The notes under the pieces were generated by a model, which did not search any database, had not been told where the DNA came from, and was given only the letters and a program-made list of their open reading frames with translations. Of a stretch of DNA of 64,000 nucleotides, positions 25,271-37,284 are shown piece by piece. The stretch is taken from NCBI RefSeq assembly GCF_000835495.1, contig NW_015622543.1, positions 2,155,849-2,219,848 of the forward strand, read 5' to 3'. Positions within the stretch are counted from its first letter, which is position 1; each line of letters begins with the position of its first letter. A program made the translations under genes and the position numbers. Source of the stretch: Cladophialophora immunda (Eukaryota > Ascomycota > Eurotiomycetes > Chaetothyriales > Herpotrichiellaceae).

Positions 25271-26126
25271 GAGACCTCGGACCGGATGGGACTGGGGTGA
25301 GAGAAACCGGGGAGGGTGTTGCTGGGAGGAAGGCGGCTCAACGACTGACGAATCCTCGATGAGACGAGAATGAGACTCGGTCAAGGGATGCTCTGTACTC
25401 TGTTGGATTGACGAGGGCGTTAGAGTGGGAAAGGGGTAACCGATGCAAATCCGCCGCCCTGTAACGCAAGGGTGACTCTCCGGTTCATAAGAAAAGGGTG
25501 ATCGAGAAAATAGACATTGTGAGATAGATGTTTTGCGACTGCTAGAGAATTGCGACTTCAGCAAATGATGAATCTAAAACGATTCGAGCTCCACGGTGCA
25601 ACTCTTTGAAGTTTTCAACTGTTTTTTGCTTCCCACAGCTATATCAAATACTGCCAACGAGCCCCTTTTCGTCCACATTAGACTTCGTGCATTAATAGCG
25701 AGTACCTTCTAATTACACAGTGCGTAAAGAAAATGAAGAGAAACGGTGGCGCAGCCTCTGGCGTCCACCAAGACTTCCACAGGAATATCCCGAGCACCCA
25801 TGCCCAACCTTGCCGCAAACAGCAAACTTTTGTACACTCGAGATGTCCAGTCACCCAGCCGATCCCCTCCGTCTCCTCTATTTCTAGTCGCCCACGACAT
25901 ATCCCCTGATTACACCTGAGTTATGCTTGACATAGTCATGATTGACGTCAACATACACCAGGCGCCACGCCTTTGCTGCCGTTCAGTTGTCCGGTAAGAC
26001 AGAATCCAGCTGCTGGCTGATTTCTTGCAGCTCGAATTGAATTTCTTCGTTGTCTTGTTTCGGGCGCGGAGTCTGCATTAAACAACGAAAGACCGTCCCG
26101 TCAAGAAGGTCGTCCACTTCGGCTAT
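25271..26126. other. Convergent intergenic region
   Basis: Between the 3' ends of FGAM synthase and the elongase. No supported gene; expected 3' UTRs of both. Confidence 0.6.
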
Positions 26127-27269
26127 CTAAGCCTTTCGCGATCTGGTAGTTGGTCCATTGGATCGCCCGGTGGTCACAGCGCCATTGCTCTTCTTCTCAT
26201 CTCCGAGCGCAGATGGAACCCTGTGCGGGTCGGGAAGGGGAAGATCTCTCATAGCGATCAAAGCTTCTCGGCCAGTGTTCCGTCTCGGTCGTCCTTGGAT
26301 GGTCTGTTTGCGGTAGGTTGCGAAGTAGAATGAGATGAAGAGTAGCAGGTACGAGCTGAGAATGACAAGACCAGCGATCGCCGCAAATTCCTCCCCTGCG
26401 CAGGTGCCTGCATTTGGTAACCAAGGGAAGTAGGAGTTGCTGAAGTAGGTGTACGAAGCGAAGTAGACAAAGCCCAGATCAATGACGAATTGTATGATTT
26501 GCATGATGGTGATGTATTTCTTCCACCAGATTCTAATGCCGCGAGCAGATTGGAAGTAGTACCTAGGAATTCATCAGCAAGATACGCGATTTTGTGCACA
26601 GATTTCTCTTACCAGTACATAACCACGTGCACTGTCAAGTTCAGCGTGATGGGGACCCATGATACCGCAGTGTGCCCAATAAGCTGGGTGTAGCAGAGAA
26701 GCGCAGTTGCACCGTGGTGATATGTGTGGAGGAAGGTCAGGGGCTTCTTCTTGAGGACCAAAAACAAGGTGTCGATGAGTTCGAGGTATTTGGTGAGGTA
26801 GTTCAACTGCAGGAATTAGACTGTGCCGCAAGCCGGATGAACAGACGGCGAGACTTACATAGTACAGCACAACCAACTCTTGGGTCCAGCCTCCATTGTA
26901 GCTGCAAATGGCGTGGAAGACACCACCCCGGACGAGAGTGGGGAGCAACTGCTCAACAAACAGCACCAGGAGACAACCGCTGATGATGGTGAGATAGAGG
27001 TTATGGACCATGAAAGGGCCATTGAGCGTGAATGGTTTGCGGTGTTTCATCAATTCTCTTCCACCAAAGATAATCACATAGTATGAGATTAGGGCGATGA
27101 CAGTCTCTGGCAATGTCGACATTGGCGTCTTTCCTGACTCAAACTTGAAGTCCATCGGGGAGTAGCCAATGACGGCGGAAAAGGCCTTGTCGAAGATAGG
27201 CCATAGCTCAATGCCGAAAGGGCGATCTAGCGTAGGGACGGGGATAGACTTGAGAATATCGTTCGACAT
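26127..27269 (-). CDS. ELO-family very-long-chain fatty acid elongase
   Basis: Condensing enzyme (3-ketoacyl-CoA synthase) of ER fatty acid elongation, feeding ceramides. Three exons: 27269-26859, 26806-26613 and 26562-26127 (346 aa), with GTAAGT and GTAAGA donors. The catalytic HxxHH box is HTYHH at residues 164-168, preceded by the family's [22 protein letters not shown] segment. About seven hydrophobic segments are present. The C-terminal tail is basic (RRNTGRE..., RSRKA at the end), consistent with ER retention. Length and layout resemble yeast Elo2/Elo3; which of the two it matches cannot be decided by eye. The ATG at 27269 is the first true ATG in frame. Confidence 0.93.
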
Positions 27270-28251
27270 GTTGGAAAAGAACGTCAATTAGGGTCTCGCG
27301 GTCGCCAGTGGGAAATGAACTGTAAGGGGTCTGAGCGCAGGCGCCGCACCAAGAGGGAAGGGAGTGACTGTAAACAATCAATTAATAAGGCCGTGTCAGG
27401 AAGAGAAAAGGACGAAGGGGAGAGACAGACGCGAAGAGGGATAAAGTAGTTGTCAATCGGAACAGGGTGGAAGGGAGTGAGATATATTCTCAAGCCGGCA
27501 GCGCGGACAGAGGCGGTTGCAATGGGAAAATTGCAGGACGAGGAGGCGGGATGATGAAAATGGAAATGTCCCAACAGTGCCAATGGTGCCAATGGTGCCA
27601 ACGGGAGCCAACTGTGGGATAATCAAAAGTCAGGGGAAAATCGTTTGTCGAGATGCGCGCAGCCTCTGTCGTAATGGCCAAGGCCCGCCTCAGCCGCGCC
27701 TTCCCATTGGCTGTGTGCCTGGTTCTCAATTTCCGCCTCGCGAGAAAATTTTGCGATTGTCGCGCGTGTGCCGTGTGGGAGACGGTAGCCGCGGGACAGA
27801 TCTGATTGGAGGAGAGGAGAAGTTGATACGGTGTACTTGTTGCAAAGTCGGAAGAGGGATGAAGTGCAGAGGACGAGGACGGGGGATGGTGAATGCGACC
27901 CGTGTTGAGGCTGACTTGTGTGTACTCGGTACTCGTCCATATTATTATGCGGATGGCCATTTCGGGCTGCCGACAAAGTTACAAGCCAATCAGAAGCCGG
28001 TGATTTACAATACGCATCCTGTCACCAACATTACAGGCTCAATACCGGCCTCGCCCACGTATCTGGCTTGGCTGACCTCCGTCATTTCAACCACTCAGAA
28101 GCTCTGCGATTATTCTGTCTGGGCAGGCAAATCTCAGGTGACTGAAGAACCTCAATCGACATTCGCCCAGCTTGGACTCAGCATCTGGTCCACCTTCTCT
28201 CACTCTACCACTCTGCACCACCTCCCTGTGCTCAACCTCGTCGACTGTACA
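27270..28251. promoter_or_regulatory. Divergent promoter region (elongase / COX6)
   Basis: Nearly 1 kb between diverging starts. It includes three 9-bp units of the CAATGGTGC type at about 27572-27598. Long overlapping open frames here look like chance. Confidence 0.5.
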
Positions 28252-28967
28252 ATGGCTTCTCTCGCCATGTTTCGTCTCACAGCTCGTCCCGCCACTTCCG
28301 CCTTCCTCAGACCCTGCACACGATCCTTCAGGAGAGCTCCGGCTGTCGTGCAGTCGATTTCCGCGAGGTCCCCTTTCAGCTCCTCTGCCAACCAAAGAAG
28401 CGCTGGCCACGAAGACGAAACGTTCGAAGAATTCTCTGCGAGGTATGGTCCCGATGGAGCTTGGTCAGGTCTCACTGGTCGCTGAAACCCTGGCACTGCT
28501 GCGACGGAAACATTTGACCGTCGGAGCTTAACTGACGAGATGTCTTGCAGATATGAGAAGGAATTTGATGCTGTGCAGGATGTCTTTGAGCTTCAGGTAC
28601 GGATGCCAAGCTCACAACTGCATTGTTTAGTCTAACGCAAGTGACCAGCGGAACCTGAATAACGCCTTTGCCTACGATCTCGTCCCCTCCCCCGGTGTTG
28701 TCACAGCAGCTTTGAAAGCTGCTAGACGTGTCAACGACTTCCCCACTGCTGTGAGAATATTTGAAGGTCCGTAATGATAAGTCCCGTCAATGGCGAGGTA
28801 CTTGGAGTCTGATTTTCGCAACCACAGGGATCAAAGCAAAGGTGGAAAACACCCAACAATACGAGGAATACCTAGAGGAACTGAAACCCCTGCGCGAAGA
28901 GCTCGGCATTAATCTGAAGGAAGACCTCTACCCCGAAAACAGTGACAGCCCGTACCATAACCCATAG
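28252..28967 (+). CDS. COX6: Cytochrome c oxidase subunit VI (COX5A family)
   Basis: Nuclear-encoded subunit of respiratory complex IV on the matrix side of the inner membrane. Four exons: 28252-28442, 28551-28596, 28649-28766 and 28828-28967 (164 aa). The N-terminal about 45 residues are rich in Arg, Ser and Ala with no acidic residues, a typical mitochondrial presequence. The mature part contains HEDETFEEFSARYEKEFDAVQDVFELQRNLNNAFAYDL-type sequence and the RVNDFPTAVRIFEGIK helix, both diagnostic of the family. It ends with LREELGINLKEDLYPE. All junctions are in frame and give family sequence across the splice. Confidence 0.95.
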
Positions 28968-31010
28968 GTTGTGTTGTGAAAGACCAAGGAGAACTGGAAA
29001 AGACTGGCCATAAAGCGTCTGCATTGGTGGTGGGGGAAAAGGAACAGGAGAGTCGCATGGTGTCTTTCGGACCAGAAGAAGCGAGAATGAGGGAATCGAC
29101 GCATGTATCCCTTCACATGCTTCGTGCGCAACATCTTCAGAGACTACCTACGCTGTAGTAAAACTTGTACAGTTTCAAAGACGAGCAGATCCGGGGTTGA
29201 GATATTTTCTTTTGTCTTTTGCGGTCTTTATTTTGCTGTCTCCCACCGGACTAACTTGAGATTCCAACAAGGGAATAGGGCTGCCAGTGTTTCCCACCCA
29301 TGGACATACCGTTCTTGGCTTTCCTTCGAGAGAAGGTACTGACGACCGCTCATAAGAATTTCGAGTATTCCTGTTCCTAAAGGGTTTTGCAATGTCGTCG
29401 CCCCCGGCCTGAACCACCGAAACAACAACGATTTACCTCTGGCACCCGTTGCCAAACCAGTTGCTCAGCCATCATGGAATTCCTACCCAGGGCAAACCGA
29501 TGCTCGCAAGCAAGTCCGGAAATCCTCAAAGCCATGGACCTCTGGCGCAATCGCGACGACCACCAAAGGAAGAACAGGTGGACCTATCAACCCATTGGTA
29601 ATGTTATCAGTATATATTAACTATCGTGGGCTCATCTAAGCGCATCAACGTACGGCTGAGGTTCAAGGTCGAAGCCTGGAGCCGGAACAAGGCTGAGTAC
29701 CTCATTTACTCATGTGCGCTATCTACCTTCGCCAACCTACGAGTGCCAAATGAGGACATACGAGTTGTGAGAACGGCGACAGATCTCTGTTGAGCCTCTC
29801 GTGCACCACTGGAATATTGTCTCACACAATACCCTGACCTTGACCGGTCCTGTCAAGCTGCTCTTACGGTTTCGCCATTATCGTTCCCTCTTTGGTATTC
29901 TCACATGTGACTGTGAATTTCGATGTCATGGTTGTCGAAGACGGCGGAGCTTCTTGTGTGGAAACCAGGCTAAGAAAGACTCCAACGAGTGTGTCCACCC
30001 TTTTTCTCGAAAGGACTCACAGCCTCAAGTCTGCTCGACCTTCGCCTCGGGTGGCATGCAGATTTCTCCAATCGAAAACCTCTTGGACAGGCGAGAGTGT
30101 GTTCTGCGGCCATGATCATGCCAATCCAGGATTCTACAAAGGGCCTTTCGTCGACAACTCTGCGTACTCTTGCCGGGTGTTCCGTCCCTGCGGTGCCAAA
30201 CTTGAGCTCGACTGTAGACTTCTAGGCTGCAGCAAGGATGGTTGTGTCGACTTACTTCTACAACGACGCTATGAAGAAAGCCCAAGCACCCGGCGGTTGG
30301 ATTTGATATCTCCCATTCATCGACATTCACTCTCCAGGGCCTCAGCCGTACTGTCTCCAAAGGACCACCCTGCGTCAAAATGCCCCAGCAGATTCTTCTC
30401 CATGCCGCTGCGACACACGTCCGGGTCTCCCAGCGTGTGTATTTCACGCTCATCCTATTCCCCCTCTCCTTAGGAGACAAGTGTTGTTCACTGCGGGCCC
30501 CCTCTACTACATGGTCATCGCCGCCCAAGCCGCGGCGTCCAGCAACGGGGTTATCAATGGTATCTACGTCAAAGTCAACAACGAGCAAAACTTCCGGCCT
30601 GATGAGCAAGACGTAGTCGGGACGTGGGTCTGCGAAATGCCACAGCCGCATAGAGGGCGTTCCCGGCAATGTGCATCACCAGAGTCTGTTTTGGAAGGGC
30701 TCCTACAAGACGGCCTCCTCTTTAATACCACAGTCTGGACCGAGTGTTGCAAGCCACGTCAATCACTTGACGGCGCTCTCTGGCATCCACGCGGAATAGA
30801 GCAGCGAAGGCGACCAGTGATGCCGTTTACAGCGTTCGGCACAGCACTCGGCTTAGACGTACAAGCTCGGCTTATGCCGAAATGCCCCTCCACGTCACAA
30901 GTGAACTGGAGCTGTACAGACTATATGTACCTAATGTCCCCATCCAGGCAGCCTCTCTTGATAGCCGACAGTGTTTCTCTCCCTAGCGAGAGCAACTCAT
31001 CCTGTCGTCA
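28968..31010. other. Gene-poor stretch at the left side of the accessory cluster
   Basis: Two kilobases between COX6 and the first regulator with no intact gene. A coding-like plus-strand frame around 30118-30660 is interrupted by stops and is listed separately. Confidence 0.5.
30118..30660 (+). pseudogene. Coding-like relic, unrecognised family
   Basis: Read from the ATG at 30118, one frame gives protein-like sequence (LAGCSVPAVPNLSSTVDF, then MVVSTYFYNDAMKKAQAPGGW, then FIDIHSPGPQPYCLQ) broken by a TAG near 30223 and a TGA near 30304. A further coding-like block, LYYMVIAAQAAASSNGVING to GTWVCEM, follows at about 30484-30645. I cannot name the family. It may be a decayed secreted-protein gene or chance. 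Confidence 0.25.
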
Positions 31011-32972
31011 ATGCCACCAATACGACGAGACCGTGCGCAGGTTGTGTGCGTGAACTGCCACGCGCGAAAGGTGAGCGACATTTGGGACTCGGAAATGGCA
31101 CTGACCTGACTGGTGGTTTGCTCGTAGGTGCGGTGCAACCTTCAGGATAGCCAGAATGGAAAATGCCAGAACTGCCACCGGAACGATCTCGAATGTCTGG
31201 TGAGAACAGGCCCTCGAAGCGGTCGGCTGGCAGAGATTTTCCAATCATCATCCGTTGCAGCTCAGCAGAGTCGTGCAGAAAGCCTCCCTACCCTTCGATC
31301 GCCCACCAGATCTGACGGCGTAGTTGGCGTTCCCTCCTTCACATCAACGTCGAATAGAAAACCCGGGCCTTCGAGCTTTGTCGGTGCTCATACCTTGCTG
31401 GCCCACGATGCGCTGGCGGGTATCGAGGTGACGTCTAGTCCTCTGCCGGCCTTTACGCCGCAGGCCAATGCGGTATTACAGTTTGCAGAAGCCACAACTC
31501 TGCCAAAACCACCGCTGCGGGCTGCACTGATTGACTCATATTTCCAGAACGTCTTTCACCGCTATCCCGTAGTGGACCGAGCCAATTTGGCCGACGTTGA
31601 ATGTTCCACGTTGATGAAGCAGGCCGTGTGTATGGCAGGAAGCTTGATGCGCCATTCTTCCAGGACGGATGCCCTGGAACTTACTCATTCGCTCTATGAG
31701 AAGACTAAGTTGATGCTTTTCTTGAATCATGATCCAGACCCAGTCACCAGTTTGGCTACACTCTGCCTGATGATATGCTGGAGCCCCCACCCAACGAATT
31801 CACTTAGTCTCGATTGTCCCTGGCAATGGACGGGCACTGGTGTGCGCCTGGCATTACAGATGGGCTTGCACAAGGACGCTACTTACGTGAACCAACCTGA
31901 AGCTGGCCGCCTGCGCCGTCTGTGGTGGATTCTCATGGTATGCTTGACAGCTGCCCTTCTTAGTTGGGCCACCTGATACTAAGAACCGTAGAACGCAGAT
32001 AGACTGCAGACAGCCTGTTTCGGACGTCCTCTGGGCGTGCGTTACTCCGATTGCGATACAAGATTGCCATCCCTGGCAGACTTTGCCGGAGTAGATATAT
32101 CTAGCCACGTCTTTGTCCAATATACCCGTGTGATTGCGGTTTGGGGCGAGATTGCCGATATTGGTGTTCGGGGAGGGTCAACGTCGGTGGCCGTTGTCGA
32201 GCAACTCACTGACTCGCTCTGTACTTGGATCGCGGACTTGCCAGAAGAGATTCGACTGTTCGACCCCATGGGAATGCGTCGACCCTATCGCCAATCAGTC
32301 TCCGAGCTGCACATGGTCTACTTGGTAACCATCATACTCCTGGAGGCACTAAGCATCAAGCGCTATGAACAGTGGTCCACATCGATACCTGCTATCGTCG
32401 CTGCCTCGGCCATCGCACGACTAATCGAGGAGGTCGACTGTCGGGAGGACCTGAGCTCAATGTCGTCGACAACGACGTTTTATGTGATGGCTGCCAGCAT
32501 CCCATTGATATACCACTACCCCAACAGCGCGGAGAGAAGGCAGACTCGGCAAGAGGAGCTACAGATTCTGTGTTCGGCCCTTGAGCGCATGTCCCCTAGA
32601 TGGGGCGGCGCCTCAGTTGTACGGAAAAACATCGAAAAGATCCGCAATGTGGTTGAACGATACGCTGCTCAGCAGCAGCACGAGGTGTCGGAGCAAGCAG
32701 CAACGGCAAATTCTGCTTTCATCTGGTCACAACGGTACAGGCCGAAGGATCTGTTTCCATTTCCCGCAGCTCTTTGCTCAAACATGGTATTGCTGGACAC
32801 GAGCGTCGACGAGCCATTGGACTTTGGTGACATGCTGCTGCCGCTGGGCGACGAAGCACTCTCTTGGGCTTTCGGCGAGACCCAACCCTATGATGACCCC
32901 TTCCGACTCAACGTGTACAGTGAAGTGTTCACCATGGTGGACGAAGCATCTGATTCACTGAACTCCGGATGA
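31011..32972 (+). CDS. Zn2Cys6 transcription factor, left border of cluster
   Basis: Three exons: 31011-31070, 31128-31937 and 31992-32972 (616 aa). Exon 1 encodes only the start of the zinc cluster; the first intron (GTGAGC..TAG) splits it, as is common in this class. Cysteines are Cys13, Cys16, Cys23, Cys33, Cys36 and Cys43 (CX2CX6CX9CX2CX6C). A middle Fungal_trans-type domain follows from about residue 130 (YFQNVFHRYPVVDR, then WTGTGVRLALQMGLHKD and RRLWWILM...NADRLQTACFGRPLGV). No leucine zipper was seen. It transcribes into the cluster and is the natural candidate for its pathway-specific regulator, by position only. Confidence 0.92.
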
Positions 32973-33169
32973 GGTAGAAAGACAACAGCCTGCGTATAGA
33001 TAATTTTAACGCTGGGTAGCATGTTACAAGCATGTTTGTTAATTTAGGGGCTTTGATCTCAGCTTCTGTTCCTTTCAATAGGATCTAATCGGATGAGCTG
33101 CGAAGAGCCCGTGCTGGCTGCTGCTACTATGCCGATATCTGCTGGGCCACTCGATCCATTCTTTGACCG

Positions 33170-33176
33170 CGGCCCG
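33170..33176 (+). promoter_or_regulatory. CGGCCCG motif upstream of the lactonase-like gene
   Basis: Copy of the 7-mer found in most cluster promoters, about 210 bp before the start of the lactonase-like gene. CGG-containing sites are typical Zn2Cys6 targets. Function inferred. Confidence 0.35.
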
Positions 33177-33388
33177 AACCCGAAGCCTTCGGTCGTATGC
33201 AAAACGGCAGACGTTTCGACGGCTCCGGATGCCGACTTCAAGATGCCCGCAAGGCTACGGAGTATTTACTATACTCGGGCACATCCCCTCGACAATCAGA
33301 ACAGATTCGTCAAGGCGGATTGCGATTGCAAAGACAACGTGAATCAACTCCCCTGCACATACGCAAAGAGACATTCCACTGAAACACC

Positions 33389-34600
33389 ATGACAATGAAC
33401 GACAGCGAGTTCCTTGTGCATCCCAAGCCAGTACCACCGCTTGAGATCCCGCCATCGAAGCACACCGTGACGGTCCGCATTATCGACAGGTGAGTTGGAA
33501 GCCACCGAGACCTTCCTCGGCCTTCGCGTACCATCACGTTGATGAGGCTCACTGTGGCTATACTCAGCACCTCTCAACTGTCCGCTCACGCGCCCATGAT
33601 CCTCGAGCCGGCCATTCACGGGCATGAGATGCTCCAGTGCCCCGCGTATTCTTTCCTGATCGAACATCCTTCTGGACGCAACGTCCTTTACGATCTCGGT
33701 ACCAGGAAGGACTGGGAGAACCTGCCCCCGCTGGTCCAAGGTCTACTAAAGCACCACGATTTGACCATCAGGGTGGAAAAGAACGTGGCCGAGATCCTGC
33801 AGGAGCATGGCACCCCCGTGGCGGACGGCGCAATTGAAGCACTCATCTGGAGCCACTGGCACTACGATCACATCGGAGATCCCAGCACGTTCCCCGGCAG
33901 CACGGCTTTGGTCGTCGGCCCTGGCTTCAGAGAGGCCTTTCTGCCGGGCTACCCCGAGGGCAAAGACTCGCCGATCCGCCAGTCGGACTACCAGGGACGG
34001 GAACTGAGAGAACTGGAATTCGATGCTGGCCAGAAGCGGATCGGAGGACTCCAGTATCACGACTACTTCGGAGATGGTAGCTTCTACGTGTTGAATGCGC
34101 CCGGTCATGCGGTGGGCCACCTGTGCGCGCTGGCCCGCGTCACCGCGGCTGGCTCAGAGACGTCGGATCAGGACACCTTCATCTTCATGGGCGGAGACGC
34201 ATGTCATCACGGCGGTGAATTTCGCCCGACTGAGTATCTGCCACTGCCGACCAAGTTCGAGCCATCCCCTTTGAAGGCGGGCACCCTCAACGTCTGCCCC
34301 GGGGCATGGCTGCAGGCCGTCCACCACGAGGGCAAGGCCGACCAACCCTTCTACAGGGTCAAGAAGGGCTTTTCGCACCACGAGGAAGATTGCGAACGCA
34401 CCATCGCCAGGGTGACCGAGTTCGACGGGGCCGACAATGTCCTCGTGGTCATCGCCCACGACCCGGCCCTGATTGAGCAGGGCTTCCCCATGTTTCCGGC
34501 CGCCGCCAACGACTGGAGGCAGGGCGACTTTGCGAACAAGCTTCGCTGGTGCTTCATCAAGGATTTTGCAGAGGCCGTCGACCTTGTCAAGAAGGATTGA
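33389..34600 (+). CDS. Metallo-beta-lactamase-fold hydrolase, lactonase-like
   Basis: Two exons: 33389-33489 and 33568-34600 (377 aa; an in-frame second ATG lies two codons later). The junction GAC AG|C ACC keeps frame through a 78-nt intron. The zinc motif HxHxDH is His130-Trp-His132-Tyr-Asp134-His135, followed by a conserved His in APGHAVGH and an Asp/His pair in FMGGDACHHGG, so a two-metal site looks complete. The fold is shared by N-acyl-homoserine lactonases and related fungal lactone hydrolases. No signal peptide. In this neighbourhood the likely job is opening the lactone or ester made by the BVMO, but other ester or thioester substrates are possible. Confidence 0.85.
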
Positions 34601-34770
34601 AGGCAGGATATCCGCGGCCTGGAAGCGAAAGACAAAAGGTGTTGCGGACTATTAAGCAGTATATAGTTAGAGGCATTGAGGCGCGGCGCTCTCTAATGAC
34701 AGTGCCGTCGCTACTTTCTCATTGTGTCTTAATCTATAGCGGTCATCACCAAAGCTCCTCCTGGGCGATT

Positions 34771-36758
34771 CTATTTCTCCACATACCAGGCCAGATCGTT
34801 CTGCTTGTCCAGCTCGAAACTCGTGAAGCCATTCCCGAGGAAAACCCATCGGTTGGGATGTCGATACTCGATCTCAAAGTCCTCACAACGAAGCTCGCTC
34901 ATCAGCTGTTTCCAGAGCAGTGCGCTGCCGGCCCAGGCTGCCGTGACTCTCCCGTCGGTAGTGTTGCGCTTGAACCAACTCTTGCAGCTGTCGGTCCAGA
35001 CGAAGGTCTTGTGGATCTGGTCGCTGTAGGCGATAAACTCGTCGACCGCGCGCGCTTTTGGCACGACGGACTTGATGTTCTCGGTCGATATCTTCCGGAT
35101 CCACTTGACGAGGTAGTCGCCCGTCCAGTTGATCGCCTCGATGATGGACCCGTGGGCCACGACCGCATTAGGCCCGAGGAACATGAAGTAGTTAGGCATG
35201 TCCCGAGCTGCGACGGACAGATAAGACTCGGGGTCGACTTCCCACGCCTCGGAAAGGTCGACGCCGTTGCGACCGATCATCCGCCACTGAGGCTTGTTCG
35301 AAACATCGAACCCCGTTGCACAGGCCACGACATCGACCTTGAATGACCGGCCATCGCCCGCGATGCAGCTGTTTTCTGTCATCTCTACCACGGGGCTCAT
35401 CACGAGCTGGACATTGGGCTTGAGGAAGGACTCAAGGTAGCCTTCCCCGGGTGTGATTCGACGGCACCCGAGGCTCCACTCGGGGATGAGTTTTGCGCAT
35501 AGGTCAGGGTCGTGTTTCAGGCTCGCTTTCATTTGTTCTTGGGCTGCTTTACTGGCTTCCATATTCAGAGCGGAACCCTTTACGTACTGTGCAGTAAGGC
35601 ATTGTTTAGTGACGTGTCCAGGTTATTTAGAGACGGGAAGAAGGGTGAAAGCCTCCATAAGCATGGAGGGTACAATCGTCACTTACCCGCGGGAAGCCTG
35701 CATTTATGAGATGGATGATCTTCTTGCGATAGTCTCTATGAGTGTTTGAGGCCCCGACGAATTCTTTCTTCTCGGCATCTGAATACTCGGGATTCTGACT
35801 AGGGTCGTCCCTACCTAGCAACGCTGCTGGAGTAAAAGGGGTGTAGACAAAGTTGGGGCTTCTTTGGAAGCTAATGATGTTCGTCTTGTCGAGCCCTGCT
35901 AGTTGAGGAATGATCTGTACACCAGAGGAACCGTTGCCGATGACAGCAATGGTTTTGTTGGAATAGTCGAAGTTGTTGTCCCAATCAGCTGAGTGGCATT
36001 TGTGACCCTGGAACTTGTGAAAGCCCTTGATGTCAGGCCACTTCCACTTGCTGATAGCAACAAGTTTAGATATAGCTCGTCCCAGAACTCAGGAATACTA
36101 GCTTTGACTTACTCCAAGACGCCTTGTCCAGAGATCAGGAGATCGGCGTATTCCACCAGATGGCGACCTCCATTCTGAATGGTGACTTTCCATTTTCCGC
36201 TCTCCTCTTGCCACACAGCCTCGATAACTCTGTGGTTGAACTTGATATTACGATCCAGGTTCCATTTCTTTGTTGTTGCTTGCATGTACTCGTGAATCTG
36301 GGGTCCAGTGGCATAGTAATTGGTCCAGTCAGTCTTGGGGTCGAATGGGAATGCCTAGTAAAGAGGGTCAGTCTCTTTAACCTTCTCGACGCAAGGTGGG
36401 GAGAAGGTACATATATATGGGCAGGTACGTCGCATTGGACGCCAGGATATCTGTTGACCAGCCAGGTACCGCCGATGTCGCCTCTCGCCTCGAAGATCTT
36501 GTGATTGACCAATTGTTGCATCTCGGGATACTGGTGTTGCAACTTATGCGCAAACATCAGCCCTGAGAAACCAGCTCCCACGGTGATAACATCTAACCGC
36601 CTCTCGGGCGTCCAAGCATTGACGTCGCGTAGGGCAACGTCGATCCCGCTTGGGTTCATATTGCCATTCTTGTGTATACCGTGCTGGCGGTCATTTCCAG
36701 CGGCTCCGTTCGTGGCTGGGCTGTCCATATCGCTCTTGGATGTTGAGATTGAACCCAT
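34771..36758 (-). CDS. Baeyer-Villiger monooxygenase (FAD/NADPH)
   Basis: Four exons: 36758-36411, 36354-36113, 36050-35687 and 35586-34771 (589 aa). It inserts one oxygen atom beside a ketone to give an ester or lactone. FAD site GAGFSG at residues 61-66 followed by FEARGDIGGTW. The class-defining fingerprint FxGxxxHxxxW(P/D) is complete at residues 210-221 (FQGHKCHSADWD). NADPH site GNGSSG at 235-240, and the ATGFD segment later. The C-terminal KTFVWTDSCKSWFKR...LGNGFTS region resembles the fungal StcW-like/cycloketone BVMO group. No N-terminal targeting signal. It diverges from the NmrA-like gene over a 526-bp promoter carrying a GGGCCG-N4-CGGCCC inverted repeat. Central enzyme of the proposed pathway. 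Confidence 0.94.
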
Positions 36759-37284
36759 GGCGACGTTTTGTTGTACCAAGAGTAACTGCAATGCGGACGA
36801 GAATAGGTCGTATGCTCACGACCGTCTGGGACACCCGCACGCGATAGAAAATGCAGTGACCAAATAAAGATGCGAGTAAATTTGGGCTGACTATTGGAAG
36901 CGTGAACCGGGAATTCTGGAGCAATCACACTTGACCCTCCTAGCACTTGCATCTTCTCACCCTCTATGCTCTGCCGTCAGGCCGTGTATTGACCGATCCA
37001 GCAACTGACTTGCTCTGTACCGATGGCCGAAGGTGGGCACTCGATACAGGGCCGAATCCGGCCCGGAGCAGAATCGGTGCAGTTTTGGGTGGGGGAGCCG
37101 CGCTATGCCATCCATAACAAGGATCTGGACTATTTGAACGCGATTCCCTGGGTAGCTCGAGACACTCACTATATTGTTGCTTGAAGTTCCAGCTTGTCTT
37201 CCATCGGTCCGAAGTGAGAAGCCGAGTCGGATTCACTATTCGTGAAAGCCTACGACCACACTGACCGGCAAGTTCGTTCCTTCA
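36759..37284. promoter_or_regulatory. Divergent promoter (BVMO / NmrA-like)
   Basis: 526 bp between two diverging start codons. It contains the perfect inverted repeat GGGCCG-N4-CGGCCC at 37049-37064, which overlaps the CGGCCCG motif at 37059-37065. An everted or inverted CGG-type pair fits Zn2Cys6 dimer binding. Confidence 0.5.
37049..37064. promoter_or_regulatory. Inverted repeat GGGCCG-N4-CGGCCC
   Basis: Perfect 6-bp arms around a 4-bp spacer between the BVMO and NmrA-like starts; overlaps the CGGCCCG motif copy at 37059-37065. Confidence 0.45.

Noticed and set aside
27517..28485. 322-codon plus-strand frame spanning the elongase/COX6 intergenic region
   Set aside because: Begins with a non-ATG codon, its end is simply COX6 exon 1 read through its intron, and the upstream part has no protein-like character.
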